A DNA stretch of 37,208 bases from Planctomycetota bacterium. GTDB lineage: Bacteria > Planctomycetota > Phycisphaerae > UBA1845. Each line of letters starts with the position of its first letter. The first letter of the stretch is position 1. Positions 1-7,751 of the stretch are shown here, piece after piece. The notes under the pieces are model-generated. The model saw nothing but the letters and a program-made list of their open reading frames with translations. It ran no database searches and had not been told where the DNA came from. The DNA lies in NCBI GenBank assembly GCA_013151185.1, contig JAADIU010000184.1, positions 1-37,208 on the forward strand, read 5' to 3'. The translations under genes were made by a program, and so were the position numbers.

Positions 1-1537
1 CGTTGCGATCGATGGTAGGTTGGTCGATGGCATGGTCTGTTCCGCCGGAGTGACGAATGACCTCGTATATCGGGTCCCACACTCTGCCGATGGTGTAGCG
101 CTCGCTGATTCTCATCACCAAATCGTAGTCCTCGCCATAGTTCCTACACTGCGGATCGTCATTGACGCCAAACCCACCCACGTCCGCAATCACGCTGATA
201 AGTGCAGAGCGGGGCGCACCCGCCCCACCGATGCGTAACAAATTGTTCCTACCATTGTCAGCCGTCCACTCTTCATGCGTCACTACGGGCACGCGTTTGT
301 CGCGCGTAATCGCCCCGGTATCCTCGTCCAGAACCCAAACTTCGTACGAACCGATTACCATACCCACCGTGGGATCAGATTCATAGACCTTCAAAAGTTT
401 TTCAACAGCGTCCGGTTTGAGGCGGTCATCCGAGTCCAACTGCACATAGTACCTACCCTTCGCCGCAGCGATACCCGAGTTCAGACAGAGTCCTAGGTTG
501 TTCACATCGACGATGATGAGACGGACGTCTGGCGCGCTCGCAATATACCGCTCGCCCCCCTCCATGTACTGACGCACAGCCTCACATGTCGGATCTTCGG
601 CGCCTCCATTGACCACGACAATAACCTCGACACCATCAACGGTCTGCTGGCGTACGCTCTCAATTGCTCGGCCAATAAACTCAGGCCGCCGATTTACTGG
701 TATGACGACGCTCGCGATGATCTCTTCAAGCGTACTTTCCCTAGCGGGATCTTCGACGACATCACATACATGTTCTCCTGGGGTAAGGTACGCCCCCGTT
801 CGTTGCAGATGTTTCGTGAGGGCATCTTCCATTTCCTCTTGCGTACTCTTATCCTGCAGAAGATAGTCGAACACGTCGTGCGCCTTACCGGGCGACCGGA
901 CGCAATATAGCGAACCCGCGTAGCGATTGGCCACATGTGCTGCTTTGTGGTTTTCGGTCATCTTGAGGCGTAGGTCGTAAGTGTCTGCTGCTTTGTACCG
1001 CTCGCAGAAACCCCCGACCTCGCGAAGCAGCACAGTAGGAAACATGAGGGCAGAGCCAAAGTCGGCAGTATCCACCAACCTACCCTCGTGCCAATCGAGA
1101 AGATGGTTTTCAGCTCGCGTACCGTCGGTAGCGATAAGCTCATAGTCAGCGTAGACGAATCCCGTATCGCTACATCGCAGCGCCGCCATGAGCATCGTTC
1201 GCACTGCAGATCGCTTCAGGATGACCTGATGCACAGCGTTAAAGACGGCAACAAAATATTCACCCGTTGCCGCACTGATTGCTGCGTTATACATCTGTGC
1301 TCGATTTGCAAATTCTCCGGGTACAACACGGATGCGTTCTGCGTCCACGCCATCAAGCGCAACATCCTCGGCAGCACCCCCAATCCCTCGCCCATCGATC
1401 ACGAGGACTTCGACCATCCCATGATCCTGATCGGTAGCCGAACGGAGCATGGCCAGGAATTCGGCGTCCGAATAGGGAAGCTCGTTCGTCAGCACGAGCG
1501 TAATAGAGACGCGATGCTTATCCAAATCAAGAATCAT
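1..1537 (-). CDS. Family 2 glycosyltransferase with two GT-A domains, 3' end cut by window edge
   Basis: I translated this frame by hand; it stays open for 512 codons from the ATG at 1537 to the window edge, so the C-terminus is missing. The protein has two successive GT-A-like domains. The first (about residues 8-215) keeps the fold pattern (SITLVLTNE, VEVLVIDG, NAAISAATGEYFV) but where a DxD metal motif is expected it reads VAVFNAVHQV, so it is probably not catalytic. The second (about 275-500) begins ASVVIPVNRRPEFIGRAIES and carries YYVQLDSDDRLKPDAV, a good nucleotide-sugar/metal-binding motif, plus GEDYDLVMRIS. Family 2 enzymes transfer sugars from nucleotide sugars to polysaccharide, lipid or protein acceptors; the acceptor cannot be told. 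It follows the symporter gene by 54 bases in the same frame and strand. In-frame GTG codons lie just upstream (1567-1573), so the start is not certain. Confidence 0.85.
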   Translation of the reverse strand, partial: MILDLDKHRVSITLVLTNELPYSDAEFLAMLRSATDQDHGMVEVLVIDGRGIGGAAEDVALDGVDAERIRVVPGEFANRAQMYNAAISAATGEYFVAVFNAVHQVILKRSAVRTMLMAALRCSDTGFVYADYELIATDGTRAENHLLDWHEGRLVDTADFGSALMFPTVLLREVGGFCERYKAADTYDLRLKMTENHKAAHVANRYAGSLYCVRSPGKAHDVFDYLLQDKSTQEEMEDALTKHLQRTGAYLTPGEHVCDVVEDPARESTLEEIIASVVIPVNRRPEFIGRAIESVRQQTVDGVEVIVVVNGGAEDPTCEAVRQYMEGGERYIASAPDVRLIIVDVNNLGLCLNSGIAAAKGRYYVQLDSDDRLKPDAVEKLLKVYESDPTVGMVIGSYEVWVLDEDTGAITRDKRVPVVTHEEWTADNGRNNLLRIGGAGAPRSALISVIADVGGFGVNDDPQCRNYGEDYDLVMRISERYTIGRVWDPIYEVIRHSGGTDHAIDQPTIDRN

Positions 1538-1591
1538 AGCCAGATCGTAGCAAACTCCGTCCACGTCCACCAGACACAAGACGCAGCGCGA

Positions 1592-3409
1592 TCACAACCG
1601 ACCATCTGCCGCAGCACCTCGACCGGCGAGCAGGTAACCCCACACGAATGCAACGGCGCTTCCAACCGGCGCATTCCAAGGCCACGCCAGATTGATGAAA
1701 GACATCTCTCCATTTGCATTCGTTTCGGTTCCGAAATACCCGCGATAGCAGATGCCAACCATCAACGCCAGACCAACCATCAGCGTGAGCGTTTGTAGCC
1801 AAGGCGGCAGGACGAACCGCTCCCTCGCCTCTGTTGGGTGACTGCGTTTGCGAAGCAGGATGAACCAGGCGATGAGCATGGCGCATGCCGCCGAAATGCA
1901 GACGATCTTCGCCCACGGTTGATGCCAACTGAGTGCGAACACGGTGAACAGACTAAGCACCGACGACCATGCAAAACCCCGGCCATCGATTTTGAGAGGA
2001 AGGAACGCGAGGGCGAATCCGGCAAAGAGTCCACCGCTAACATATGTCGCAAGCGCAAGGGCTAGGTTCAGGATTCCATCATAATACTGACGCACATAAC
2101 TCACGACGAAAGCCATGAGGCATAGCAATACCGCAGAACCTAGAACAAACATTCGCGAAACCCGCACAGTTCGTGCGTCCTCGCCAGCTTCGTTGATCTC
2201 GTAATCGGCCTCCCGGTCCCTCTGCGCTTCAATCTTGCGTCGTCGCATCGGTAGGTAGAACGCGGACATGAGTGTTTGACTGAGGGCGGCCATGATGGAA
2301 TCTAGGCTGCTAATCGCTGCCGCCAGAATACCAGCGATAATGAGCCCCTTCATTCCAATCGGCAGAGTATGAATAATGAAAATGGGGAATATGTTATCCG
2401 AGTTCTCCTGATACAACGCCAAGGCGTTTCCTTGCAGTGGGTTGGCTTGGTAGTAGGCGTAGAGACCTGCTCCTACCATCAGAACCGCCAGCGTAACCAG
2501 TTGGCTTAGCGAGCTACCAATGATCGCCCACCTCGCCGCTCGCTCGTCCTTACAACAAAACATGCGTTGTGCAATCAGTTGATCCGTGCCATACGCGCCC
2601 AGCCCCCCCCAAGTGGCAGCGAAGACAGCCGCCCAGATCGTGTACGGCTCGGTGAACGTCGAACGTAGATCCCAGAACTGAAACTTGCCGGCTTCGGTAC
2701 CCACTTGAATGAGTTCGCCCCACCCACCATCGAGCTTGTAGCAAATCGTAACGAAAGCGCAGATCGCTCCGATGACGAACACGAGGAACAGCATCACGTC
2801 GGTCCAAATGACGGTGGAGATCCCACCCATCAAGGTCCACAGAACAGCCACCGTACCGATGACGCATACCGCCCAGGCAAACGGTGTTACTCCTGTGGCA
2901 CCGGCAAGCCACTCTAGCTCACTATGCAACACAACCTGAAGAATTAACGCTGTCAGATAGACCCTCGCAGATTGGGCAAGGATACCGCCAACGCTGAATA
3001 GCACCGTACTAGCGGATCGAGCGACGCTCCCAAGTTTGTTGCCCATGTAGTCGTACGGGCTGTATATTTCGCGGCGGTAGTAGGCAGGGACAAGAACGAA
3101 CCCGACGATCAGGCGAGAGAAAAACGCACCGAAGACGCCAAGCTGTAGGTAAGTAAAATTACCGCCCGCCCCGAACACCATCGCGGGCACGCCGATGAAT
3201 GTCACCGCGCTGATTTCGGTAGCAATGATGGAACCACTGACGGCATACCACGGTAGCTTGCGCCCACCCAGGAAGAAGTCACGCATGGTAGCTTGCTTGC
3301 CCGCCATCGCGTGGCCGATGTAGGTGGTCAAGGCGAAGTATGCAACAACGACGCCCCAATCCCACAGCGTAAAGCTACCACCCGAAGCTGCCACCAGTCC
3401 GTCGGTCAA
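1592..3409 (-). CDS. Sodium:solute symporter (SSS/SGLT family)
   Basis: A 605-residue integral membrane protein with about 13-14 hydrophobic segments. The N-terminal pattern is typical of the SSS family: a first helix, then MRDFFLGGRKLPWYAVSGSIIATEISAVTFIGVPA, and later a GTDQLIAQRMFCCKDERAARWA segment. The family couples sodium entry to uptake of sugars, amino acids or other small solutes across the inner membrane. The start is TTG at 3409, overlapping the murQ TGA by two bases (TTGA), so the two genes are translationally coupled. Its place directly behind murQ suggests a role in uptake of muropeptide sugars such as N-acetylmuramic acid or anhydro-MurNAc. That substrate is an inference from context; the family alone does not give it. 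The C-terminal helix and short tail look intact. Confidence 0.9.
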   Translation of the reverse strand: MTDGLVAASGGSFTLWDWGVVVAYFALTTYIGHAMAGKQATMRDFFLGGRKLPWYAVSGSIIATEISAVTFIGVPAMVFGAGGNFTYLQLGVFGAFFSRLIVGFVLVPAYYRREIYSPYDYMGNKLGSVARSASTVLFSVGGILAQSARVYLTALILQVVLHSELEWLAGATGVTPFAWAVCVIGTVAVLWTLMGGISTVIWTDVMLFLVFVIGAICAFVTICYKLDGGWGELIQVGTEAGKFQFWDLRSTFTEPYTIWAAVFAATWGGLGAYGTDQLIAQRMFCCKDERAARWAIIGSSLSQLVTLAVLMVGAGLYAYYQANPLQGNALALYQENSDNIFPIFIIHTLPIGMKGLIIAGILAAAISSLDSIMAALSQTLMSAFYLPMRRRKIEAQRDREADYEINEAGEDARTVRVSRMFVLGSAVLLCLMAFVVSYVRQYYDGILNLALALATYVSGGLFAGFALAFLPLKIDGRGFAWSSVLSLFTVFALSWHQPWAKIVCISAACAMLIAWFILLRKRSHPTEARERFVLPPWLQTLTLMVGLALMVGICYRGYFGTETNANGEMSFINLAWPWNAPVGSAVAFVWGYLLAGRGAAADGRL

Positions 3410-4356
3410 TTGTCATTATCCAGGATAGCCGCCAGTTGACCATCGTGTTGCTCGAGAAGCCGCTGCGCACCCGGTCGATCCGTCTGCCTCGCCTGCATGA
3501 CCAGCGCGCATTTGACGTGCCCCTCAGCACGTTCCAAGAGAGCAAGAGCGGCATCGCGATCCAAACTTGTGACGGCTTGGATCTGGCGAATGCCGCGATC
3601 AACAAGCTTCGTATTGGCTTTGGTATTTACGTCGACCATCAGGTTGCCGTATACTTTACCGATTCGGATCATGCTGATGGTAGTGACCATATTCAATACC
3701 ATTTTGGTAGCAGTACCGGCTTTTAGACGGGTGCTTCCCGCGATGACCTCTGGACCCACCAGAACACGGATCGACACGTCGGCTGTGTCTGGCACATGTT
3801 CACCAGTGACGCACGCAAAGAAAATCGTTTTCGCCCCCAACGCCCTCGCCCGAATCAGCGCACCATGAACGTAGGGAGTTGTGCCCCCGGTACTGATGCC
3901 AAAGACCACATCACGCGGACCGACCTGCCTGTCGTCGATGGCCGCCGCCCCATCTTCCGGCGAATCCTCCGCACCTTCGACGGCTTGAGTCAATGCTGCG
4001 CTTCCACCGGCAATGATACCTTGAACCATGTTCGGGTCAGAAAGAAATGTCGGCGGACATTCTGAGGCGTCGAGCACGCCAAGTCTGCCACTCGTGCCCG
4101 CCCCGACATAAATGAGTCGGCCTGCGTTGTTGAACGCCTCGACCACAAGTTCGATCGCATCACAAATTTCCGAACGGACAGCTGCAACGGCACGCGCAAC
4201 CGAAGCGTCTTCGGCATTGATCACATCGAACGCATCAACAACGCTCATGCGGTCGATGGACCGCGACGCTTCATTGCATAGTTCGGTCAGAAGTTTCCCA
4301 CGATCTTTCAAATCCAATTCCCCTAACTGCCCGTTGACAAGGCCTTTGACAGGCAT
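3406..4356 (-). CDS. murQ: N-acetylmuramic acid 6-phosphate etherase MurQ
   Basis: A cytoplasmic lyase that splits the lactyl ether of MurNAc 6-phosphate to give GlcNAc 6-phosphate and D-lactate, a step in peptidoglycan recycling or salvage. The 316-residue protein has the family signature LIYVGAGTSGRLGVLDASEC from residue 81, including the Glu of ASECPPT (about residue 99), followed by GAEDSPEDGAAA, which holds the second conserved acidic site. The SIS sugar-isomerase fold motifs (GISTGGTTPYV, AGSTRLKAGTATKM) are present. The N-terminus is about 20 residues longer than usual, and the core begins near RGKLLTELCNEAS. It is first in an operon with the SSS symporter (2-base stop/start overlap). 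MurQ needs a phosphorylated substrate, and no MurNAc kinase (AnmK/MurK) or MurP-type PTS permease lies in the window. Confidence 0.95.
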   Translation of the reverse strand: MPVKGLVNGQLGELDLKDRGKLLTELCNEASRSIDRMSVVDAFDVINAEDASVARAVAAVRSEICDAIELVVEAFNNAGRLIYVGAGTSGRLGVLDASECPPTFLSDPNMVQGIIAGGSAALTQAVEGAEDSPEDGAAAIDDRQVGPRDVVFGISTGGTTPYVHGALIRARALGAKTIFFACVTGEHVPDTADVSIRVLVGPEVIAGSTRLKAGTATKMVLNMVTTISMIRIGKVYGNLMVDVNTKANTKLVDRGIRQIQAVTSLDRDAALALLERAEGHVKCALVMQARQTDRPGAQRLLEQHDGQLAAILDNDN

Positions 4357-4405
4357 GGTATCTTACGGGTTTTGTTGATGGATATCATGGAGGAATATTG
4401 ATGGC

Positions 4406-4830
4406 ATGCGGGGGCGTTACAGGCGGGAGCAGCAGGATTTCGGCGTGTTGACGTGTGAATTGCCGAAGTCGCCTGGGCATCCGTTCTACTCGAAGCTCAA
4501 TCAGCTCTTCGATCGGGCGTGTACTTTGGGATACTCTTTATCGGATACATGGAACGTCTTTCATCGCAGCGTGCCATCGCATGGCGCTGCAGTGACAGCC
4601 GTTCACTCCAATCGTTCCTCGGTTACGCGATCACTGCCACGACGCCGGATCATTCATCGCTCACTGTGATTCGCCAACGGCTTCCTCTCGACATACACGA
4701 AGCGGTATTCACCTTCGTTCTATCGATCGCCAAAATAGAGAAGCTACTACAGGGAAAGTCGGCGGCTATCTACTCCACATTAATCGAGACGGACGCGGCG
4801 ATGAAGTCGATCGTGCGGCGCGATACGGAA
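4406..4830 (+). pseudogene. Remnant of IS1182/IS5-like (DUF772-type) transposase
   Basis: Two reading frames together spell the N-terminal part of a common planctomycete/proteobacterial transposase. In one frame 4406-4515 gives LPKSPGHPFYSKLNQLFDR. A different frame from about 4515 then gives GVYFGILFIGYMERLSSQRAIAWRC, SFLGYAITATTPDHSSLTVIR and IETDAAMKSIVRRDTE. In intact relatives about 25-40 residues separate LNxLLD from PPGVYFRMLLIGY, so here an internal deletion has joined the blocks out of frame. Homology stops after IVRRDTE near 4830, and the C-terminal catalytic part is gone. It cannot be active. The family assignment rests on remembered motifs. It lies divergently upstream of murQ. 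Confidence 0.75.
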
Positions 4831-4932
4831 GTTCGTAGTGTTCACTCCTTATGTGTCCGAGTAGTAGCTTCGCCCATGTATGCAAGACAGGCGGTGCGCG
4901 ACGTAGCCGGTTTCGGGGTCTGTACGATGTGA

Positions 4933-5447
4933 CGGAACGATACCTAAGATATGTTGTCGGCAAGAACCTAGGGATATGCCTCCGGCAAGAAGCTTAGGTA
5001 TGTCGCGCTTAGAACGTCGGAGTCATCATGCGCGTTTTGTTTGATATAGGTAAACCAAGAACGCTGCACACGGGTGGCGGGGGAGACCCTTCGGCCCATT
5101 GGACTGGAATCGCGGCTGTATTCGGCATGTTACGCCCAATGGGCAACCGATGGACACATCGAATCAGATGGGCCATAATTGCGGGCTAAAAAATCGGCGA
5201 TCGCCACAGCACTACGATTCCGCGTCACATTCTTGCCGTCGTCCCGAAAACTGGATTCTTCAGCGGGCTACTCAACACTGCAGGTGATCCGACAACCAAA
5301 ACGACCTGTCCGACGCGACGCCCGCGGTAGGGTGGGCCATGCCCACCTCTGGGCGAACCCATTTTTGACTGTCGACAATCGACGCGGTTAGACGATCCTC
5401 ATTGCGGAAGCGCCTACGCGATGACTGAGTTTGGGTGGAGTTGAGGC
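4933..5447. other. Gene-poor spacer with degenerate repeats
   Basis: I find no convincing gene in these 515 bases; the short open frames lack recognisable motifs. Near the start, 4940-4948 (ATACCTAAG) and 4993-5001 (CTTAGGTAT) form a perfect 9-base inverted repeat enclosing two degenerate copies of a unit ending in CGGCAAGAA. A compact palindrome follows at 5331-5347. The stretch may be debris left by the element whose transposase remnant precedes it. Confidence 0.5.
5331..5347. repeat. REP-like palindrome GGTGGGC-CAT-GCCCACC
   Basis: A perfect 7-base inverted repeat with a three-base loop (GGTGGGC 5331-5337, GCCCACC 5341-5347). GC-rich extragenic palindromes of this look are common in planctomycete and cyanobacterial genomes. 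No T-run follows on either strand, so a simple terminator is unlikely. It lies 100 bases upstream of the membrane protein at 5448. Confidence 0.5.
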
Positions 5448-6197
5448 ATGCTATACGCTGCTGCGATATTCTGGCTGGTTGTCATCTTGCTCAGCGCCTC
5501 AGGTGTGTACGTCCTTTGGGTGGGTATGGTGCCATCGCGCATCGTCAACATCGTTCTCCTCCCGGGCACGCTCGCTGCCCAACTGGGCCACGTCCTCGGC
5601 CTGTTTGTCACTGGAGGAACCGTCGAGGGGACGTCGCTGATCTCTGACGATGGGTCGGCTGAGCCAAAACAGACGGTAAGTCCAAAATCCAGAATCCCAT
5701 TCGTGGGCCCGCTGATCGTCGGCGTCCTTCCGTTGGTCGTATGCTCAGCCGGGATCTTTCTGTCGGTTCGGTTGCTTGGCGGTCCAACGGTGGACGATTT
5801 GATTTCGGGCGATGTCGTTCGCGCGCTGCCACTGGGCGTTGCCGCGTTTTGGGATTTGCTCCGCAATCAAATTGACTTGATGGAGCAGATGCTCGCCGTC
5901 GCCTCGCGTGTGGGGCAAGCCGATTGGCGCGCTTGGCTGTTCATTTATCTAGCGATTTGCCTCACCGTGCGGATGGCCCCCCTACCGGGAAATCTTCGAG
6001 GCGCACTAATAGCCATTACCGCGCTGGGCGTCGTCACATTTCTCACGGGATTGGTGTTCGAGCCAACGCGTTCCTTCGTCGAACGTGGCTGGGGTTTGTT
6101 GAGTTTGACGGCAACAACCTTGCTTCTTCTACTGCTGTTGAGCGCATTGATCCGTGGCGGGGTTACTCTGATGCAGGTGTTGATTCGCCGGATTTAG
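5448..6197 (+). CDS. Multi-pass membrane protein with decayed HExxH-like motif
   Basis: A 249-residue inner-membrane protein of unknown role. Hydrophobic segments are seen near residues 3-27, 82-105, 155-172, 182-200 and 215-240. Residues 30-60 read SRIVNIVLLPGTLAAQLGHV and then LGLFVTGGTVEG. This resembles a family of M50-like membrane proteins in which the segment reads LPGTxxHELxHxLACLLTGxxV; here the first His and the Glu of HExxH are replaced by Ala and Gln and only the last His remains. If the relationship holds, this copy cannot be a working zinc protease. The start is ATG with GGAG about ten bases upstream. It stands alone between the two transposase remnants, so nothing in the context points to a function. 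Confidence 0.7.
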   Translation: MLYAAAIFWLVVILLSASGVYVLWVGMVPSRIVNIVLLPGTLAAQLGHVLGLFVTGGTVEGTSLISDDGSAEPKQTVSPKSRIPFVGPLIVGVLPLVVCSAGIFLSVRLLGGPTVDDLISGDVVRALPLGVAAFWDLLRNQIDLMEQMLAVASRVGQADWRAWLFIYLAICLTVRMAPLPGNLRGALIAITALGVVTFLTGLVFEPTRSFVERGWGLLSLTATTLLLLLLLSALIRGGVTLMQVLIRRI

Positions 6198-6221
6198 TGC
6201 ACCGTGCGTCTCAATGAACGA

Positions 6222-6650
6222 TCACTCGGCCATGTTCAGCCATGAGCCGTGCTTGGGCATATGTACCACCGTATACACCACTTCGATCTTTTCGATCAGG
6301 CGTCGCGACTCGGCTGGCGTGAACGCCTCATACAAACACGACAGCCGGTGCGTATTCAGATTGTCCATCACCAGCGTGATCCGCTTGGCTTGCGGATAAT
6401 ACACGTCCACAAGTTCCTTCATCTGCTCCGTAAAGTCCAACTTGGTCAGACGCGCGGTCACGTTTACACGCCGCCAACCGCCCAGCGGCTCAACCATCAT
6501 GAACAGGTTGGCTGTTCCGTTGCGAACGTAGTTGTAGTCATGGCATTCGGTCCGAATGCCGCTGTCGGGATTTGTTTGCAAACCTCCCCGACCCGTTGCT
6601 TGCTCCTTTCGTCGAAGCACACCACCGGACGATTGGGATCAATCGAGTTC
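6222..6650 (-). pseudogene. Remnant of IS630-family transposase, frameshifted
   Basis: The minus strand encodes the DDE part of an IS630-type transposase in two frames. The first frame gives DPNRPVVCFDERSKQ (first catalytic Asp in CFDE) to about 6565. The second gives CHDYNYVRNGTANLFMMVEP, then ITLVMDNLNTHRLSCLYEAF (second Asp in MDNLNTH) and PKHGSWLNMAE, where it stops at 6222. In intact members WLNMAE runs on into IELSVLSRQC; here a stop follows at once, so the last catalytic Glu region is cut off. The N-terminal helix-turn-helix half is also absent. A 12-base tandem duplication inserts VVHM before PKHGSW. The frameshift coincides with a perfect 9-base palindrome at 6542-6560. It is clearly a dead relic. 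Confidence 0.85.
6542..6560. repeat. Perfect 9-base palindrome at the transposase frameshift
   Basis: GGCATTCGG (6542-6550) and CCGAATGCC (6552-6560) are exact reverse complements around a single T. The site lies where the IS630 reading frame changes, so the palindrome may have arisen in the same event that shifted the frame. Confidence 0.7.
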
Positions 6651-6992
6651 TTCAGAACCGGAACCTGCATTTGATGGGCCGACACCGGCTGCGGTGTTGA
6701 TGTGCTCGGCGCGGTTGGCCACCTTGCGGTATCCAAGATAGTGGACCAACTCGAAAATCTCGGAGATGGTCGGATAGGGTCGTTCGTTGATCCGCTTGTA
6801 GTCGTCAACGACCATGACGAATTCGAGCAGATCGTCTGACAGCTCCCCTTCTTCCGCAGCCCGGCGAACTTCGCCGCGACGGCGGCCGGGACCGCGACGT
6901 CGATCGAGACCGGCTCGCCGATCGACCGACTTGCTTCGTCGATCCGATTTCTCACCGCTCCTGCGATCGTTGCCTTCGGTGTACTGGGTCAT
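6639..6992 (-). CDS. Small planctomycete-type Arg-rich conserved protein
   Basis: A protein of about 117 residues if started at the ATG at 6992, which has AAGGA nine bases upstream; a longer frame reaches 7031. The N-terminal half is extremely basic (DRRSGEKSDRRSKSVDRRAG, then LDRRRGPGRRR), probably disordered and nucleic-acid-binding. The second half (about residues 45-95, EFVMVVDDYKRINERPYPTISEIFELVHYLGYRKVA) is compact and looks helical. The combination of an RR-rich tail with a YKRxNxRPxPTxSE(I/V) block resembles small conserved hypotheticals of planctomycetes; no function is known to me. The last residues (SEELD, stop at 6639) run into the IS630 remnant, so the native C-terminus may have been replaced by the insertion. 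Confidence 0.75.
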   Translation of the reverse strand: MTQYTEGNDRRSGEKSDRRSKSVDRRAGLDRRRGPGRRRGEVRRAAEEGELSDDLLEFVMVVDDYKRINERPYPTISEIFELVHYLGYRKVANRAEHINTAAGVGPSNAGSGSEELD

Positions 6993-7091
6993 GGCGTTCG
7001 TTCCTTCCAGCAATCCGACCCCGCTTGCCACCTGTCCGGCCCCGCTCGGTTGCGTTGGGCGACATCGGGCGGGCCTCAGACGAGCCCGGGA

Positions 7092-7532
7092 TCAATCCAT
7101 TTCCCCATCATCGAGGCCGTCGTCGGTATCATACTCATCGTCAAGATCATCGAGGTCGGTGAGATCATCATCATCGTCGCCGGTGAGTTCTTCCTCATCG
7201 AGGTCATCGTCGACCGGTACATCGCCCTCATCCAGATCAGAATCGAACACGTCTTCGTCGTCAACTTCGACCTGGTCCTCATCGCTGGCGACGATTTCGG
7301 ACGCTGCCGTGTGCATCTGGTCGGGCACCAACACACCGATCCCGCGCGGCAAGATTGTATACGCAGCCTCTCCGCTCAGATCGTGGTCCAACATCGCCGG
7401 GATATTATTCTGCTCCAGCAATTGCTTAATGCGCCGCGCCTGCTTCAACTCCGATGCAAAAATCACCGGCACAAATTCTGGATGGGTCGTCTCAACACCA
7501 ACCTGTTCCGATCCTATCGACTCGTGTAGCAT
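7092..7532 (-). CDS. DUF2007-like protein with long acidic tail
   Basis: About 146 residues from the ATG at 7532, preceded by GGGGGA 12 bases upstream; the frame extends to 7604 without a better start. Residues about 18-80 (FVPVIFASELKQARRIKQLL, then EQNNIPAMLDHDL and PRGIGVLVPDQMHTAASEIV) match the small DUF2007 fold, described as a putative signal-transducing or PII-like domain. The last 60 residues are almost only Asp and Glu with Leu and Thr spacers, giving a strongly acidic disordered tail. Such tails can mimic nucleic acid or bind basic partners; the neighbouring gene at 6639-6992 makes a strongly basic protein, so a pairing is possible but unproven. Its Asp codons form a GAT/GAC-rich low-complexity tract. 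Confidence 0.75.
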   Translation of the reverse strand: MLHESIGSEQVGVETTHPEFVPVIFASELKQARRIKQLLEQNNIPAMLDHDLSGEAAYTILPRGIGVLVPDQMHTAASEIVASDEDQVEVDDEDVFDSDLDEGDVPVDDDLDEEELTGDDDDDLTDLDDLDDEYDTDDGLDDGEMD

Positions 7533-7640
7533 GTGACAGTTCGTCCCCCTGTTTGAAATCGTCGTACCCTTTGGACAAACACCCGCATACGCAAAGACCT
7601 GCATCTACCAACACCCACATCGCACACCTCATCGGCCAGT

Positions 7641-7711
7641 GGGTGGCCCATCCCTTCCAGGGGTGGGGGAACAGATTGCGGCACTGTTCAGTCAGCGGCA
7701 CTGTTGAATCA
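7641..7711 (+). repeat. Intergenic hairpin-plus-core repeat, copy A
   Basis: A GC-rich stretch GGGTGGCCC...GGGGTGGGGG (7641-7669) is followed by GCGGCACTGTTCAGTCA (7678-7694), which is tandemly repeated as GCGGCACTGTTGAATCA (7695-7711). A second copy with the same order lies at 9701-9757 on the other strand. It sits between the DUF2007-like gene and the STN-like gene and overlaps neither. Confidence 0.65.
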
Positions 7712-7751
7712 TTTGGAGGCCAGATTAACACCCGCGGCGATCAATGGCTTC

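Noticed and set aside
1088-1798. 236-codon plus-strand open frame
   Set aside because: It lies opposite the glycosyltransferase and symporter genes, has no recognisable motifs, and is explained as their shadow.
5099-5287. Short plus-strand frame in the gene-poor spacer
   Set aside because: No motif, no ribosome site, Cys/His-rich only by composition.
7155-7240. Possible CRISPR or microsatellite in the GAT/ATC-rich tract
   Set aside because: It is the codon tract of the acidic tail, without regular spacers.
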